A stretch of 55,952 nucleotides of DNA from Candidatus Omnitrophota bacterium (GTDB taxonomy: Bacteria; Omnitrophota; Gorgyraeia; Aquiviventales; Aquiviventaceae). The DNA lies in contig JAHFGV010000015.1 in the NCBI GenBank assembly GCA_023247255.1, positions 1 through 55,952 on the forward strand. Direction: 5' to 3'. Made by a program: the position numbers and the translations under genes. Under the pieces are notes generated by a model that had not been told where the DNA came from, searched no databases, and saw nothing but the letters and a program-made list of their open reading frames with translations. Shown here piece by piece: positions 21,178 to 32,877 of this stretch. Position 1 is the first letter of the stretch. Each line of letters begins with the position of its first letter.

Positions 21178-21804
21178 CTACGTATGCTCATCAGGGACCA
21201 CGGGCAGTGAGATCGGAAGCTTTTGGATACGCACCAGCGAAGCCACCACCCCTCCTGATACCACTAATTTCAACGCATCTTCAATGGACATGTCTAAAGC
21301 AACGACGTCTTGACGCGGAACGAAAATGATAGGACCCGTAAAGGGTGACGGCGGCTGGGGAATCAACAGCGTCAACATCGGGGATGACTCGGTATCGACC
21401 TTCATCGATTCATTGGTCACAAACGCGATGGAATAAGCCCCTTGGCGCGGGTATTGCACCAATACTACCCTTTGAAATACAGCGCCTCGCTGAATATCGC
21501 TAAACAGAAATTGCGCAAGCTGCTTCACCGCCGGGTAGATTCGTTTCACCACAGGCAGACGATTGAACCAGCGTTCGATAGCAGGAATTACGATCTGCCC
21601 AAAGACGTGGCTCGATAACACCCCAACAATCAATATGAGGATGATTGTCAGGGCCAATCCCAGTCCAGGGATTTTCAACCCAAGCTGGCGGCCTAGAAAA
21701 CCATCGGCGATCCGAAATACACCGATGATCAGATACACGGTTACTGCAATGGGAAAAAGGGTCGCCAGCCCTGCGATGAAGTACCGGCGGAGTGTCTTCA
21801 TCAT
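21178..21804 (-). CDS. DUF502 family membrane protein
   Basis: RRYFIAGLATLFPIAVTVYLI and VQYPRQGAYSIAFVTNE. Confidence 0.82.
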   Translation of the reverse strand: MMKTLRRYFIAGLATLFPIAVTVYLIIGVFRIADGFLGRQLGLKIPGLGLALTIILILIVGVLSSHVFGQIVIPAIERWFNRLPVVKRIYPAVKQLAQFLFSDIQRGAVFQRVVLVQYPRQGAYSIAFVTNESMKVDTESSPMLTLLIPQPPSPFTGPIIFVPRQDVVALDMSIEDALKLVVSGGVVASLVRIQKLPISLPVVPDEHT

Positions 21805-22011
21805 CTACACCCGGGCTCGTTAGAAAATTTACACCCGCAAATTCTCTATTGAGGAAGGGTATCTTACCGTGGAATGAATAGAGCGTCAACTGCAAGTTGC
21901 AATCCATTGGTGCTATTGAGCATACTCACAACTTCCCTCTCGAGAAAGCCCCCCTCTGCCAGCGGGAGACGAGGCTCACAACCGCATCTTTCCGTGGAGC
22001 GGGGTGAGCTG

Positions 22012-23019
22012 TTACCAGTCGTTGCGCCACCGCATCCTTGCATCCGTCAAAGAAGGATACAAAAATCGCCGGATGATCTTGCGCGAACGCGCTATGTCAC
22101 GACGGACCTGACGGACCAATGCTTGCGGGTCCTCAAAACAGCGTTCCCCGCGCAGCTTGCCAAGCAGCGATACTGAAACCTTGCGTCCATAGAGCCTTCC
22201 AGAAAAATTCAACACGTGCACCTCGCACACAACCGCTCCACCGCCAAAACTGGGGCGCACACCCAGATTCATCACCCCTGTCCATCGCCGATGAGAAATC
22301 TCCCTGGCTCGTCGAGAATATACGGGTTCATCTTGCATGATGACAGCATAAACCCCCTGCGCAGGAGTCACCTGAGAACTCAAGGCGATGTTGGCTGTCG
22401 GTAGCCCAAGCCTGCGGCCCCGACCTACCCCACGCACAACGGTTCCATAGAGAGTCGCAGGACGTCCCAGTAGTTGTCTGGCTTGGGACAGATGGCCCTG
22501 TTGGATCAAACGACGGATGCGCGAGCTGGAGACCAACTCACCCGCTCGTCGGACAGGCTGTAAAGCCACCACCCGCATGTCGTGCCGTGGACCCAGTTGC
22601 TTTAAAAGAGCCATATCCCCTTGGCGGTCGCGGCCAAACAGAAACGCGTCTCCCACAACCAACACCACTGCCTTTAAGCGTCGTATCAAAATCTCTCGCA
22701 CAAACTGCTCTCCCCTCAGCTTAGAAAAACGTCTGGTAAATGGGATGACGACAACACGATCGACTCCGAACCTCTCGAGGTAGCCCAAGCGGATGGAAAG
22801 GGGCATCAGGATAGGCTGGGCATGCGCAGAATCCAACACCGTCTGAGGATCTGGATCGAAAGTAACGACGACGCTCGTTCCCTGGATACTGTGAGCCAAA
22901 CGAAGCACCGATTGAATGAGCCGTTGATGGGCGATGTGCATGCCATCAAACATACCGACAGTCACTACCGCCCGTTGGCCGGGATGTTTCAAAGATTCAA
23001 GACCCCGAAACAGTTCCAT
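22012..23019 (-). CDS. ribF: Bifunctional riboflavin kinase / FAD synthetase
   Basis: VTVGMFDGMHIAHQRLI; GRRLGLPTANIAL; start chosen at ATG 23017-23019. Confidence 0.9.
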   Translation of the reverse strand: MELFRGLESLKHPGQRAVVTVGMFDGMHIAHQRLIQSVLRLAHSIQGTSVVVTFDPDPQTVLDSAHAQPILMPLSIRLGYLERFGVDRVVVIPFTRRFSKLRGEQFVREILIRRLKAVVLVVGDAFLFGRDRQGDMALLKQLGPRHDMRVVALQPVRRAGELVSSSRIRRLIQQGHLSQARQLLGRPATLYGTVVRGVGRGRRLGLPTANIALSSQVTPAQGVYAVIMQDEPVYSRRAREISHRRWTGVMNLGVRPSFGGGAVVCEVHVLNFSGRLYGRKVSVSLLGKLRGERCFEDPQALVRQVRRDIARSRKIIRRFLYPSLTDARMRWRNDW

Positions 23020-23812
23020 GGGGCAGTGGCTCTCTACGCGCCTCGGAAAAAAGGGGGGATGCTGTATGATCCGAACCTGCCGAAGACCGCGGGTCAGCTT
23101 TATGAGGAGGACTCGAAGAAGAACCCCAAAGAGAAATGGGCCTGAGCTGGCTGGCAAGCTGCTCAGAAGTAGCCTCAACCATCCATGCCCAACTGTGGGC
23201 ATCGTTTAGATCCCAAGGGCCAACGCCCAACCGTATTAAATGGGAAAGATGGCCGACCGTCCCAAGCTGCTCAGCAATATCCTCTGCGATCACGCGCACG
23301 TATGTGCCAGCGGAACAACGCACACGAAATGTGATCAACGGAGACTCGCAACGCATTAGACACATTTCAAACAGACAAACGTTTTTCGGGCGCAGCAAAA
23401 CGTCGCGATTGCGCCTAGCCCAAAAATAGGCCGGACGTCCGTGAACCTTAACCGCACTGTAACGAGGCGGAATCTGGGAGCGTAAGCCCTCAAACGACGC
23501 AAGCACCTGCGCGACATGAGCAGGGTCCAAGAATGAGGGAACGGCCGCGTTTTCAATCACCTGTCCTGTGGCATCTGCCGTATCCGTCTTTTGGCCGAGT
23601 TGAAGCGCCGCCTCATATAATTTCTCATGTGTTTGGGAGGTCTGTTGGTGTTTGGTGGCAGTCCCCACAAGTATGATCAACAAACCTTGGGCCATAGGAT
23701 CCAGAGTACCCGTGTGCCCTACCCGTCGAATCCTGAGCTTTCGACGCACGAATGCCACAACGTCATGCGATGTGATCCCGGGCGGTTTGTTGACGAGCAG
23801 AAGTCCGTTCAT
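22997..23812 (-). CDS. truB: tRNA pseudouridine(55) synthase
   Basis: MNGLLLVNKPPGITSHDVV, VGHTGTLDPMAQGLLIILVG, GTYVRVIAEDI. Confidence 0.93.
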   Translation of the reverse strand: MNGLLLVNKPPGITSHDVVAFVRRKLRIRRVGHTGTLDPMAQGLLIILVGTATKHQQTSQTHEKLYEAALQLGQKTDTADATGQVIENAAVPSFLDPAHVAQVLASFEGLRSQIPPRYSAVKVHGRPAYFWARRNRDVLLRPKNVCLFEMCLMRCESPLITFRVRCSAGTYVRVIAEDIAEQLGTVGHLSHLIRLGVGPWDLNDAHSWAWMVEATSEQLASQLRPISLWGSSSSPPHKADPRSSAGSDHTASPLFSEARREPLPHGTVSGS

Positions 23813-23833
23813 CGTATCGAGGAAACGTCCTCA

Positions 23834-24098
23834 CTGAGGTTTTGCAAAATGCATCGACCTTAGTGGCCAAGTGGCCCATGGCCAGGAAGAAAGTAAATCA
23901 TGATCCTAAGCTCCAGTACTTACGTCTGTGTCATGTTTCATGGTTTATGTGTCATGAAAAAGCGGAAAATAAACAGGCATCTCAAGTATGGCCAAAGCGC
24001 TCCTTTTGCCTTCCATGACTCATGACACATGAAACATGAAAGATGAAACATGACACAATACTTAAGTCAACGCGTTGGCTATTTTTGCAAAAGCCCAG
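23834..24098 (+). repeat. CATGA-rich MITE copy 3
   Basis: CTGAGGTTTTGCAAAATGCATCGA...TTTTTGCAAAAGCCCAG; flanked by exact TCCTCA/TCCTCA. Confidence 0.88.
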
Positions 24099-24147
24099 TC
24101 CTCATTTAGGGACAAGGGGCAAAAGACAGAGGGCAAAGAAAAGCGCC

Positions 24148-24531
24148 TCATCCTTCCCTCCCCTCGCTGTCGTTCTCGCGCCTGTGTTCTTCAGCCTTGA
24201 CTTGATCCAAAAGCTCTGAAATAGCGATGCTCCCCGCAATCGATTCGTCGTACTGAAAGTGGATTTCTGGAATCACCTTCAGCCGAAAGCGTTTCTTGAT
24301 AAGACTCCGGACAAAACCAGCCGAGCGGTCAAGCCCTTCCTGACATCTCTGGCGCTGCTCCACGTCACCGAGACAACTGAACAACACTTTCGCGTGAGAC
24401 AGATCCTTGGAAAGCTCCACCCCGATCACCGTTACAAACCCCAAGCGAGGATCTTTCAATTGCTGATGGATGATCAGCGCGATTTCCTGTTGCAGTTGTC
24501 CTTCCAACCGATCAATGCGATAGCTTGCCAT
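24148..24531 (-). CDS. rbfA: 30S ribosome-binding factor
   Basis: RIDRLEGQLQQEIALIIHQQLKDPRLGFVTVIGVELSKDLSHAKVLFSCLG. Confidence 0.9.
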   Translation of the reverse strand: MASYRIDRLEGQLQQEIALIIHQQLKDPRLGFVTVIGVELSKDLSHAKVLFSCLGDVEQRQRCQEGLDRSAGFVRSLIKKRFRLKVIPEIHFQYDESIAGSIAISELLDQVKAEEHRRENDSEGREG

Positions 24532-24902
24532 TTGATATGTCCCCTGTCCCGATTCAGCCCATCCCTCAACCTAACAGGTTACGGAAAAACGCCACGCTTG
24601 CTTAAAACTCGTGATACGGGGCAGGGGGCAGGAGACATGGGGCGGGGGAGAGCAGTAAAAGATTACAAGAGATGAAAAGTACTACGACCGGTTTTAAAAA
24701 AGAAAGAGCGACTTCCAGTCTTCGAAGTTTGCGAGGATCTCTTATCAGTTCCCGTGCCCCCCGCCCCCTGCCCCTAGTTTTTTGACTCCCCCGTCCCCTG
24801 CCCCGTTCCCCTTGCCCCATACTAACGCCAAGCAATCGAAGCGCTTTCACCGGGAACCTATCGTCCTGTTCACAACCTGGTGACACTTGACAGTTAGGCA
24901 CT

Positions 24903-25184
24903 CTAAAGATATTCCGCGTCCACCTGGATGAGGGCGACCTCATGACTCGCCCGTATCCAGTCCGTCACCTGCCGCAAGAGGCGTTCGACCACCCATCGCT
25001 CATCCCCTACCGTGGAAATTCCCAACTTCGCCCGCTGCCATTTCTCGTTGGGTTCGACTTCAGCAACCGCAACATTGAAACGGCCGTGCATCCGTTCCTT
25101 GAGGCTCTTGATAACAGCCCGTTTATCCTTAAGCGATTGGGCGTCTGGAACCAACACCTCAACACGTAAGACATCTAGGATCAT
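24903..25184 (-). CDS. DUF503 family protein (YlxP-like)
   Basis: VLRVEVLVPDAQSLKDKRAVIKSLKERMHGRFNVAVAEV. Confidence 0.88.
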   Translation of the reverse strand: MILDVLRVEVLVPDAQSLKDKRAVIKSLKERMHGRFNVAVAEVEPNEKWQRAKLGISTVGDERWVVERLLRQVTDWIRASHEVALIQVDAEYL

Positions 25185-25884
25185 TTTCTAAAAAAGCGGC
25201 TAGTTGCTCAAGACAAGCGGCAGGATCGGGTTCCTCGCACATGCGTTCTAATTCTTTCTGCAGGCGTCCGGCGTTCAACCAGCCCAGGGCTCCCGCACGG
25301 ATGGCTTCTCGACGGTGACGATCCGTCTCGGCCTCCCAAGACAGTCCGAAGCGCTGCGAAAACCGTATGCCCCGCAAGATCCGGCTGGGATCATCCAAGA
25401 AACTGCCAGGATGCAAGACGCGCAGTTGTTTACGTTTTAGATCCCCCCTGCCATCAAAAAGATCGATGAGTGTTCCGAAATGCCCTGACTGCAGGCTCAA
25501 CGCCATGGCATTGATCGTAAAATCCCGCCGCATCAAATCATCCTTCAGCGTTCCGGCACTGACCGAGGGATAGGCTGCAGGCCTGGCGTAAGTTTCCTTC
25601 CGACAAGAAGCGATATCTAACAAACTTCGCTCGGAAACATGGATTGTCGCTGTTCCAAACGGCGGATGGACTCGAAGGGTCCCCCCTAAATTTTGAACGA
25701 CAATCTGCGCAAACGCCACCCCTTCTCCTTCGACCGTTACATCCACATCGACTCCCTGCTTGATCCCAAGGCACCAGTCTCGAACACATCCACCTACGGC
25801 GTAGACCCGAACGTGATGCCTGGCAGCCAGCTTGCCAAGCTCTTCAAACAGTGGACGTACGTCCGTAGGCACCGGAACGCTCAT
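25159..25884 (-). CDS. Poly(A) polymerase / CCA-adding head-domain protein (short form)
   Basis: VYAVGGCVRDWCLG, DVDVTVEGEG, RRDFTINAMA; 241 aa. Confidence 0.88.
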   Translation of the reverse strand: MSVPVPTDVRPLFEELGKLAARHHVRVYAVGGCVRDWCLGIKQGVDVDVTVEGEGVAFAQIVVQNLGGTLRVHPPFGTATIHVSERSLLDIASCRKETYARPAAYPSVSAGTLKDDLMRRDFTINAMALSLQSGHFGTLIDLFDGRGDLKRKQLRVLHPGSFLDDPSRILRGIRFSQRFGLSWEAETDRHRREAIRAGALGWLNAGRLQKELERMCEEPDPAACLEQLAAFLENDPRCLTC

Positions 25885-26165
25885 TATTGTAGACGTATTA
25901 TGTAACCTTCTCTGTAATAATTGGTTATAAAATCTTTCCGGGTACGATCTGACAGGCTGCGGAAAAACCCCTCTTGGCTCAGGGTTCTGGGTTCGAGGCT
26001 AAGGGCCGTGCATGTGATCAGCATCGATGATTTGTGTTCTTGCCCGCAGCCCACAGCAAACAGGAGTCTTTCCGCAGCCTCCTAATCTACCCTACGTATA
26101 CTCCACCCGTAATGTTTTCTCAAAACATTTATCAATAATAAGTTACGTAATACGTCTACAATAAT
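25883..26165. repeat. 24-bp inverted repeat enclosing the PAP/xer intergenic region
   Basis: ATTATTGTAGACGTATTATGTAAC (25883-25906) versus reverse complement of 26142-26165 (ATTATTGTAGACGTATTACGTAAC), 23/24 identical. Confidence 0.85.
25951..26084. repeat. Degenerate CAGGCTGCGGAAAAA element nested in the 24-bp IR
   Basis: GACAGGCTGCGGAAAAACCCC ... GTCTTTCCGCAGCCTCCTA. Confidence 0.7.
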
Positions 26166-27052
26166 TAGGGTCTGGGATGATGGCGGGCATGAACCGCTTT
26201 CAGACGCGCTCGGTCCACATGCGTATAACGCTGGGTTGTGCTGATATCCACGTGGCCGAGAAGCTCTTGAACCGTCCGCAGATCTGCGCCTCGTTCCAGA
26301 AGATGCGTGGCGAATGAATGACGCAAGGTATGCGGATGTATAGCCTTGCCTGTCCCTGCTTTTGCCGCATAGAACCGTAACAACTGCCACACCCGCTGAC
26401 GGGTCAGGCGTCTGCCCCAGCGGTTGACAAACAACGCTTCCACAGACGCTCGGCGGCTGAGGAGTTGGGGCCGTCCCTGCTCCAAGTAGCACTTCAGGGC
26501 CTGAAGTGCGCAGCGTCCCAGAGGAACGAGTCGTTCCTTATTCCCCTTGCCCATACACCGCACAAACGCTGCTTGTTGGTTGACATCCTGCAAGTCTAGC
26601 CCAATCAGTTCCGACACCCGTAAGCCAGCTCCATAGAGTATCTCCAGCATAGCCCAGTCGCGTAATCCCAAGCCTTCCCTTTGAACGCTGCTGAGCAACC
26701 CTTCCACTTCACTCAAACGTAGGGTTTCAGGTAACCGACGCCAGAGGCGGGGCGTTTCGATAAAAGCTGTTGGATTATAGGAGACCCAGCGTTGCCCTTC
26801 AAGAAATTTAAATAGACTTCGAACAACGGCTAACTTCCGGGCAATCGTAGAAGGACTCCGCTGGGTGTCCCGAAGCCATTGCAGAAACTCCCGGATATGC
26901 AGGGGCTTTAGACCGGATAGATCCGTCAGGTCATGCCGAATCAAGAATCGCTCAAAAATTCCCAGATCCTGCCGATAGCTGGACAAGGTGGTCGGACTGA
27001 CCCCACGCTCCAATTTAAGGTAGGAAAGAAACTGCTCAAAGACTTGCTGCAT
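26165..27052 (-). CDS. Tyrosine recombinase, XerC/XerD type
   Basis: YGAGLRVSELIGLDL; HTLRHSFATHLLERGADLRTVQELLGHVDISTTQRYTHVD (catalytic HxxR...H...Y). Confidence 0.92.
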   Translation of the reverse strand: MQQVFEQFLSYLKLERGVSPTTLSSYRQDLGIFERFLIRHDLTDLSGLKPLHIREFLQWLRDTQRSPSTIARKLAVVRSLFKFLEGQRWVSYNPTAFIETPRLWRRLPETLRLSEVEGLLSSVQREGLGLRDWAMLEILYGAGLRVSELIGLDLQDVNQQAAFVRCMGKGNKERLVPLGRCALQALKCYLEQGRPQLLSRRASVEALFVNRWGRRLTRQRVWQLLRFYAAKAGTGKAIHPHTLRHSFATHLLERGADLRTVQELLGHVDISTTQRYTHVDRARLKAVHARHHPRP

Positions 27053-27170
27053 TTCTCATTATCAATCGTCGATTGTCGATTTGTTGCGTTTTCCAGTCGA
27101 CAACCGAAAATCTAAAATCGAAAATTCTCTCGGCCTTGAGCGCTGCGGGGCTTTTTCCGCAGCCTGCCGG

Positions 27171-27755
27171 TCACTGTTGCTGGTCACTGGTCACTGCCTT
27201 TAGGTGATCCTGCGCAGCGCGCCAGAAGAACTCGCGGCCGATCTGGCGTCGTTGCGTCTCCAACTGACGCTGCCATGTATTCAGGTCGCTGGGACCATAC
27301 AGGCCGCGCCGAAACTGCCGGTCAAGCTTTATACGCTCGTCAATCACATTTGCTAAACGCGTGGCCGCTTCTTCGTTCAACAAACCCTGCAACGTTTGCA
27401 ACTCGCTCAAAGCCTCCGTCGAGGCCCTGCGAATGCGCTTGGCGTTGGGGCTGGCACTCTGCAATGCACGAATCAGCGTCTCATCCCAATAATCGAACAA
27501 CAGATAGTGCTTGCGGTATCGATCCAGCGGTGTCAGAACATGGCTGTAGTCGGTAAATTGAATGATGGGGCTGGGCGCCGACTTGGGCTGCTTCGGCTTG
27601 CGTGTGAATTTTCGTTGCAGCGATTCGCATCCAACTCCCGCAGTAAGCAGTAGGCAGTAGGCAGTAAGCCATATCCCAAGTATGGACACCTTCCTCGCTT
27701 GAGAGCTCAAAAGACGCGGCAACCCCAATTGTGATTGCGAATGCATTTTTTCCAT
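27171..27755 (-). CDS. Putative lipoprotein of unknown function
   Basis: Hydrophobic leader ending LLTAGVGCES followed by helical region. Confidence 0.6.
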   Translation of the reverse strand: MEKMHSQSQLGLPRLLSSQARKVSILGIWLTAYCLLLTAGVGCESLQRKFTRKPKQPKSAPSPIIQFTDYSHVLTPLDRYRKHYLLFDYWDETLIRALQSASPNAKRIRRASTEALSELQTLQGLLNEEAATRLANVIDERIKLDRQFRRGLYGPSDLNTWQRQLETQRRQIGREFFWRAAQDHLKAVTSDQQQ

Positions 27756-27763
27756 CTTACCAC

Positions 27764-29980
<2,217 letters not shown>

Positions 29981-30086
29981 TCAGAACAGCCTTGCCGCTG
30001 CCACAGGCTCATCCTGTGGGGCTCCACAGAATGCTGAAAAACCCACCTCGGCTCAAGACTGAGAGCATTTTCGATTGTGGATTTAC

Positions 30087-30845
30087 TCATCGGCCGATCT
30101 CAAGGCGCGCTGCCAGAAACTCAGGCAGCCCGGCTTGTCGAATCTTCTGTTGCGCACGAGCTACGTCATAGGGGACTCGACGGATCGACAACCGCTGATT
30201 CTCCAAGTCGATGATGGCACAACTCGCCAGGGGGTTTCCATCACGCGGCTGCCCGACGCTGCCTGGGTTGAGCAGATAACGCATCCGGTGCGGGTCATTC
30301 ACGAAGCCCACCTCGGTGAGCTCATCCCTTGCCAGAAGCACCCTAAGCAATCGATCGTGCAGGCGATCGTATTCGACGATGCAAGGAACATGCGTATGCC
30401 CCACCAGGCAAAACAGGCTCTGGCACAACCGCAATATGTCGATGATTGCTGCAAGATCCACCAGATAATCGAACCGCTCTGGATGCCTCAAGGTTCCGTG
30501 GACTAAAGTGCAGGGGCCCTCGGTCGTCGTCAGTGGAAAACGGCGTAAGGCATCCAAGTCCGTGAAGCTCAACTGATCGCGCGTCCACAAAAGCGCTGCA
30601 CGCGCCATGGGATTGAACCATTCCAGGGTGAGCTTGCCGATACATCCCATCTCGTGATTCCCGCCGACAATCACCGCCTCGCGCTCCTGCAATCGGCACA
30701 GGCAGCTTGAAGGATCCGCCCCATAACCCACCACGTCTCCGAGGCAAAGATACCGATCGACCTTTTCGTTGCCAAGCGCTTCGAGAACCGCGGTGAGGGC
30801 TTCGAGATTGCCATGGACATCCGAAAAAACAGCATAGCGCATCAT
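30087..30845 (-). CDS. Metallophosphoesterase (YfcE-like)
   Basis: YAVFSDVHGNLEALTAVL, CLGDVVGYG, VGGNHEMG, VGHTHVP. Confidence 0.9.
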   Translation of the reverse strand: MMRYAVFSDVHGNLEALTAVLEALGNEKVDRYLCLGDVVGYGADPSSCLCRLQEREAVIVGGNHEMGCIGKLTLEWFNPMARAALLWTRDQLSFTDLDALRRFPLTTTEGPCTLVHGTLRHPERFDYLVDLAAIIDILRLCQSLFCLVGHTHVPCIVEYDRLHDRLLRVLLARDELTEVGFVNDPHRMRYLLNPGSVGQPRDGNPLASCAIIDLENQRLSIRRVPYDVARAQQKIRQAGLPEFLAARLEIGR

Positions 30846-31217
30846 TCAGTGTGGAGCCCCACGGGATGAGCTGTGGCATCGGCCAGTCCACCCCTCTCAA
30901 GGAATCATGAAACTGCCTGGGAATTTTCGATTGTCGATTTTGGATTTTCGATTGGAAGACGGCCGTTCAATCGAAAATCGACGATCGTCAATTCCAAAGG
31001 ATGAGCCTGTGGCATCGGCCAGTCCGCCCCGATGGGGTTCCGAGAGATTCGCAGAATCTTGGGTGGGGGGCGTATCCTTAGAAATCACTTGGCGATTTCG
31101 GGGGATGACATTTCGCCCACCCGTTTGCTGTTGCACTACCGTGCCGCCCAAAACCTCGGCCATGGCGCAATGGCGGGGTTGATCGGCTCATGACCATGGA
31201 TGCAACCATACTTATAG

Positions 31218-31438
31218 CTGAGGTTTTGCAAAATGCATCGAGATTAGTGGCAGCGCTCACGTCTGTGTCATGAGTCATGGAAAGCAAAAGGCGTACTTTG
31301 GCCGTGCTTGAGATGCCTGTTTATTTTCTGCTTTTTTCATGACACATGACTCATGAAACATGGCACAATCCTCATTACTTCTCTTGGGACATGACACAAC
31401 ACTCGGTCAACGCGTTGGCTATTTTTGCAAAAGCCTAG
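31218..31438 (+). repeat. CATGA-rich MITE copy 4 (internally shortened)
   Basis: CTGAGGTTTTGCAAAATGCATCGAGATTAGTGGCAGCGCTCACG ... TTTTTGCAAAAGCCTAG. Confidence 0.85.
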
Positions 31439-31792
31439 TTAATAATAGCGGATCTCAAACTCTTTAAAAGTCCCTGAGGCCTCGCCCCACGATACCTCGA
31501 CCTGTTTGATAAAATTCTTCATCGGGCCTGTGCGAATCGTCGTCAAAAAACGCTCCAGCGTTTGTTCCTCAGCCTCAGCAACCAATTCCACTCGCCGATC
31601 ACGCAAGTTCTTTACCCATCCCACCACGTCAAACCGATGGGCCGTCTCTTCAGCGGTCACACGAAATCCCACGCCTTGCACCTGCCCCGAGTAAAAAACG
31701 TGAGCGCGTCTGTTCATCTTATTAAAGCATTCTGCTCCGTGAGTCGAAACGTAATGGGAATTTCGACCACAAAGAGGACGGATCGCTGCCAC
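31439..31792 (-). CDS. Acylphosphatase (start probably internal, near MNRRAHVFYSG)
   Basis: VFYSGQVQGVGFRVTAEETAHRFDVVGWVKNLRDRRVELVAEAEE. Confidence 0.9.
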   Translation of the reverse strand: MAAIRPLCGRNSHYVSTHGAECFNKMNRRAHVFYSGQVQGVGFRVTAEETAHRFDVVGWVKNLRDRRVELVAEAEEQTLERFLTTIRTGPMKNFIKQVEVSWGEASGTFKEFEIRYY

Positions 31793-32298
31793 TGGCGGGC
31801 CGGCTTAAAAATCCACTGTCGCACCGCTTGGCGCGCCGCCTCATCAAGAATCGTATGGCCCGATGAATGAAGCACCTCTACTTGTCCACATCGTCCTGAG
31901 GTTAGGACATAAGCTTCCAAAACAACTGTACCTTCATATCCCCGCTGACGCGCCAGGTAGGGATAAACGGGGGGAGGATTGCGAAGATAATCGGGTAAAA
32001 GAATCATCTGGGCCCCTCGCTGCTCGGGAGCAATCAGGGACTCAGCAATAGGCTCCGATGATTCTGGAACCGATGGAGACAGCTCTGCGGCTTTTTCAAC
32101 TTCGGGCTCTGGCGGGTCCGGCGAAACTTCAAGCAAACGGGGAGGCTTTGGCTCAGAAACAGGCCCTAGATACAGCTCGATACTGGATGGCCCGCGATCA
32201 ATATCGAAGGACGCCAGTTCAAAACCAGACACGCTGAGAAATGCCAGCGCATGCACACCGACAGACACACACAGGGCCAACTTCAGTTGAGGATTCAT
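31714..32298 (-). CDS. tonB: TonB family protein
   Basis: N-terminal TM anchor, Pro-rich segment, C-terminal YPYLARQRGYEGTVVLEAYVLTSGRCGQVEVLHSSGHTILDEAARQAVRQWIFKPA. Confidence 0.88.
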   Translation of the reverse strand: MNPQLKLALCVSVGVHALAFLSVSGFELASFDIDRGPSSIELYLGPVSEPKPPRLLEVSPDPPEPEVEKAAELSPSVPESSEPIAESLIAPEQRGAQMILLPDYLRNPPPVYPYLARQRGYEGTVVLEAYVLTSGRCGQVEVLHSSGHTILDEAARQAVRQWIFKPARQWQRSVLFVVEIPITFRLTEQNALIR

Positions 32299-32304
32299 CG
32301 AGGC

Positions 32305-32476
32305 TTAGAGTACGTGCCCGAATCTCGCGTACCCTGCGCTGGGCCGATCTGCGTCGTCCTGCGGCGTTGCTCGTCGCTTGCGTACCGCAGGCTGTGGTAC
32401 GCGGCGATCCTCGCGCCTTGCGGGTCTCGCAGCTAGGCCCAGCGCAGGGCGTGGGAGATTCTGGGACGTACTCTTA
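32305..32476. repeat. Palindromic MITE-like element forming the 3' end of exbD
   Basis: TTAGAGTACGTGCCCGAATCTCGCGTACCCTGCGCTGGGCC ... GGCCCAGCGCAGGGCGTGGGAGATTCTGGGACGTACTCTTA. Confidence 0.8.
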
Positions 32477-32877
32477 GGCAAGGTTTGAAAAGACACCCGT
32501 TGTAAACCCGCTTGCCGGACGGCATCGAGAACTGAAACCACTCGGCCATGGGAAACTTGGGCATCGGCATTAATAGTCACCCGCATTTGAGGCGATTGGA
32601 CGGCTTGCGCTCGGAGTCCGGCTGTCAACGCTTCCAGGGTCACTGGTTCCTGGTTGAGAAACAACCGGCCCTCTTTGGTCAATGATAGGATAACGGGGCT
32701 CTGGGGTTTCAAAGACCCTGCGGTCGCAGCCGTCGGTAGATCCACGATGATCCCCTCCTGTACGGTCATGGCAAACACACTAAAGATAAAAAAAACAAGC
32801 AGGAGAAAAAACATGTCGATGAGCGGGACCATTTCGACCCGCGCAGAATGCTTAAACGGAAACGGGTTCACCCGCAT
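32305..32877 (-). CDS. exbD: ExbD/TolR biopolymer transport protein
   Basis: MRVNPFPFKHSARVEMVPLIDMFFLLLVFFIFSVFA; C-terminal part encoded by the palindromic repeat. Confidence 0.85.
   Translation of the reverse strand: MRVNPFPFKHSARVEMVPLIDMFFLLLVFFIFSVFAMTVQEGIIVDLPTAATAGSLKPQSPVILSLTKEGRLFLNQEPVTLEALTAGLRAQAVQSPQMRVTINADAQVSHGRVVSVLDAVRQAGLQRVSFQTLPKSTSQNLPRPALGLAARPARREDRRVPQPAVRKRRATPQDDADRPSAGYARFGHVL

Noticed and set aside
24600-24830. Purine/pyrimidine-rich GGGGCAGGGGGCAGG tracts as a G-quadruplex regulatory element
   Set aside because: Compositionally biased runs occur at several intergenic sites (also near 18780 and 37510); no specific structure or gene linkage I can support.
25883-25906. 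Calling the xer-adjacent 24-mer the chromosomal dif site
   Set aside because: Only part matches the dif consensus, there are two inverted copies, and position relative to the terminus is unknown.
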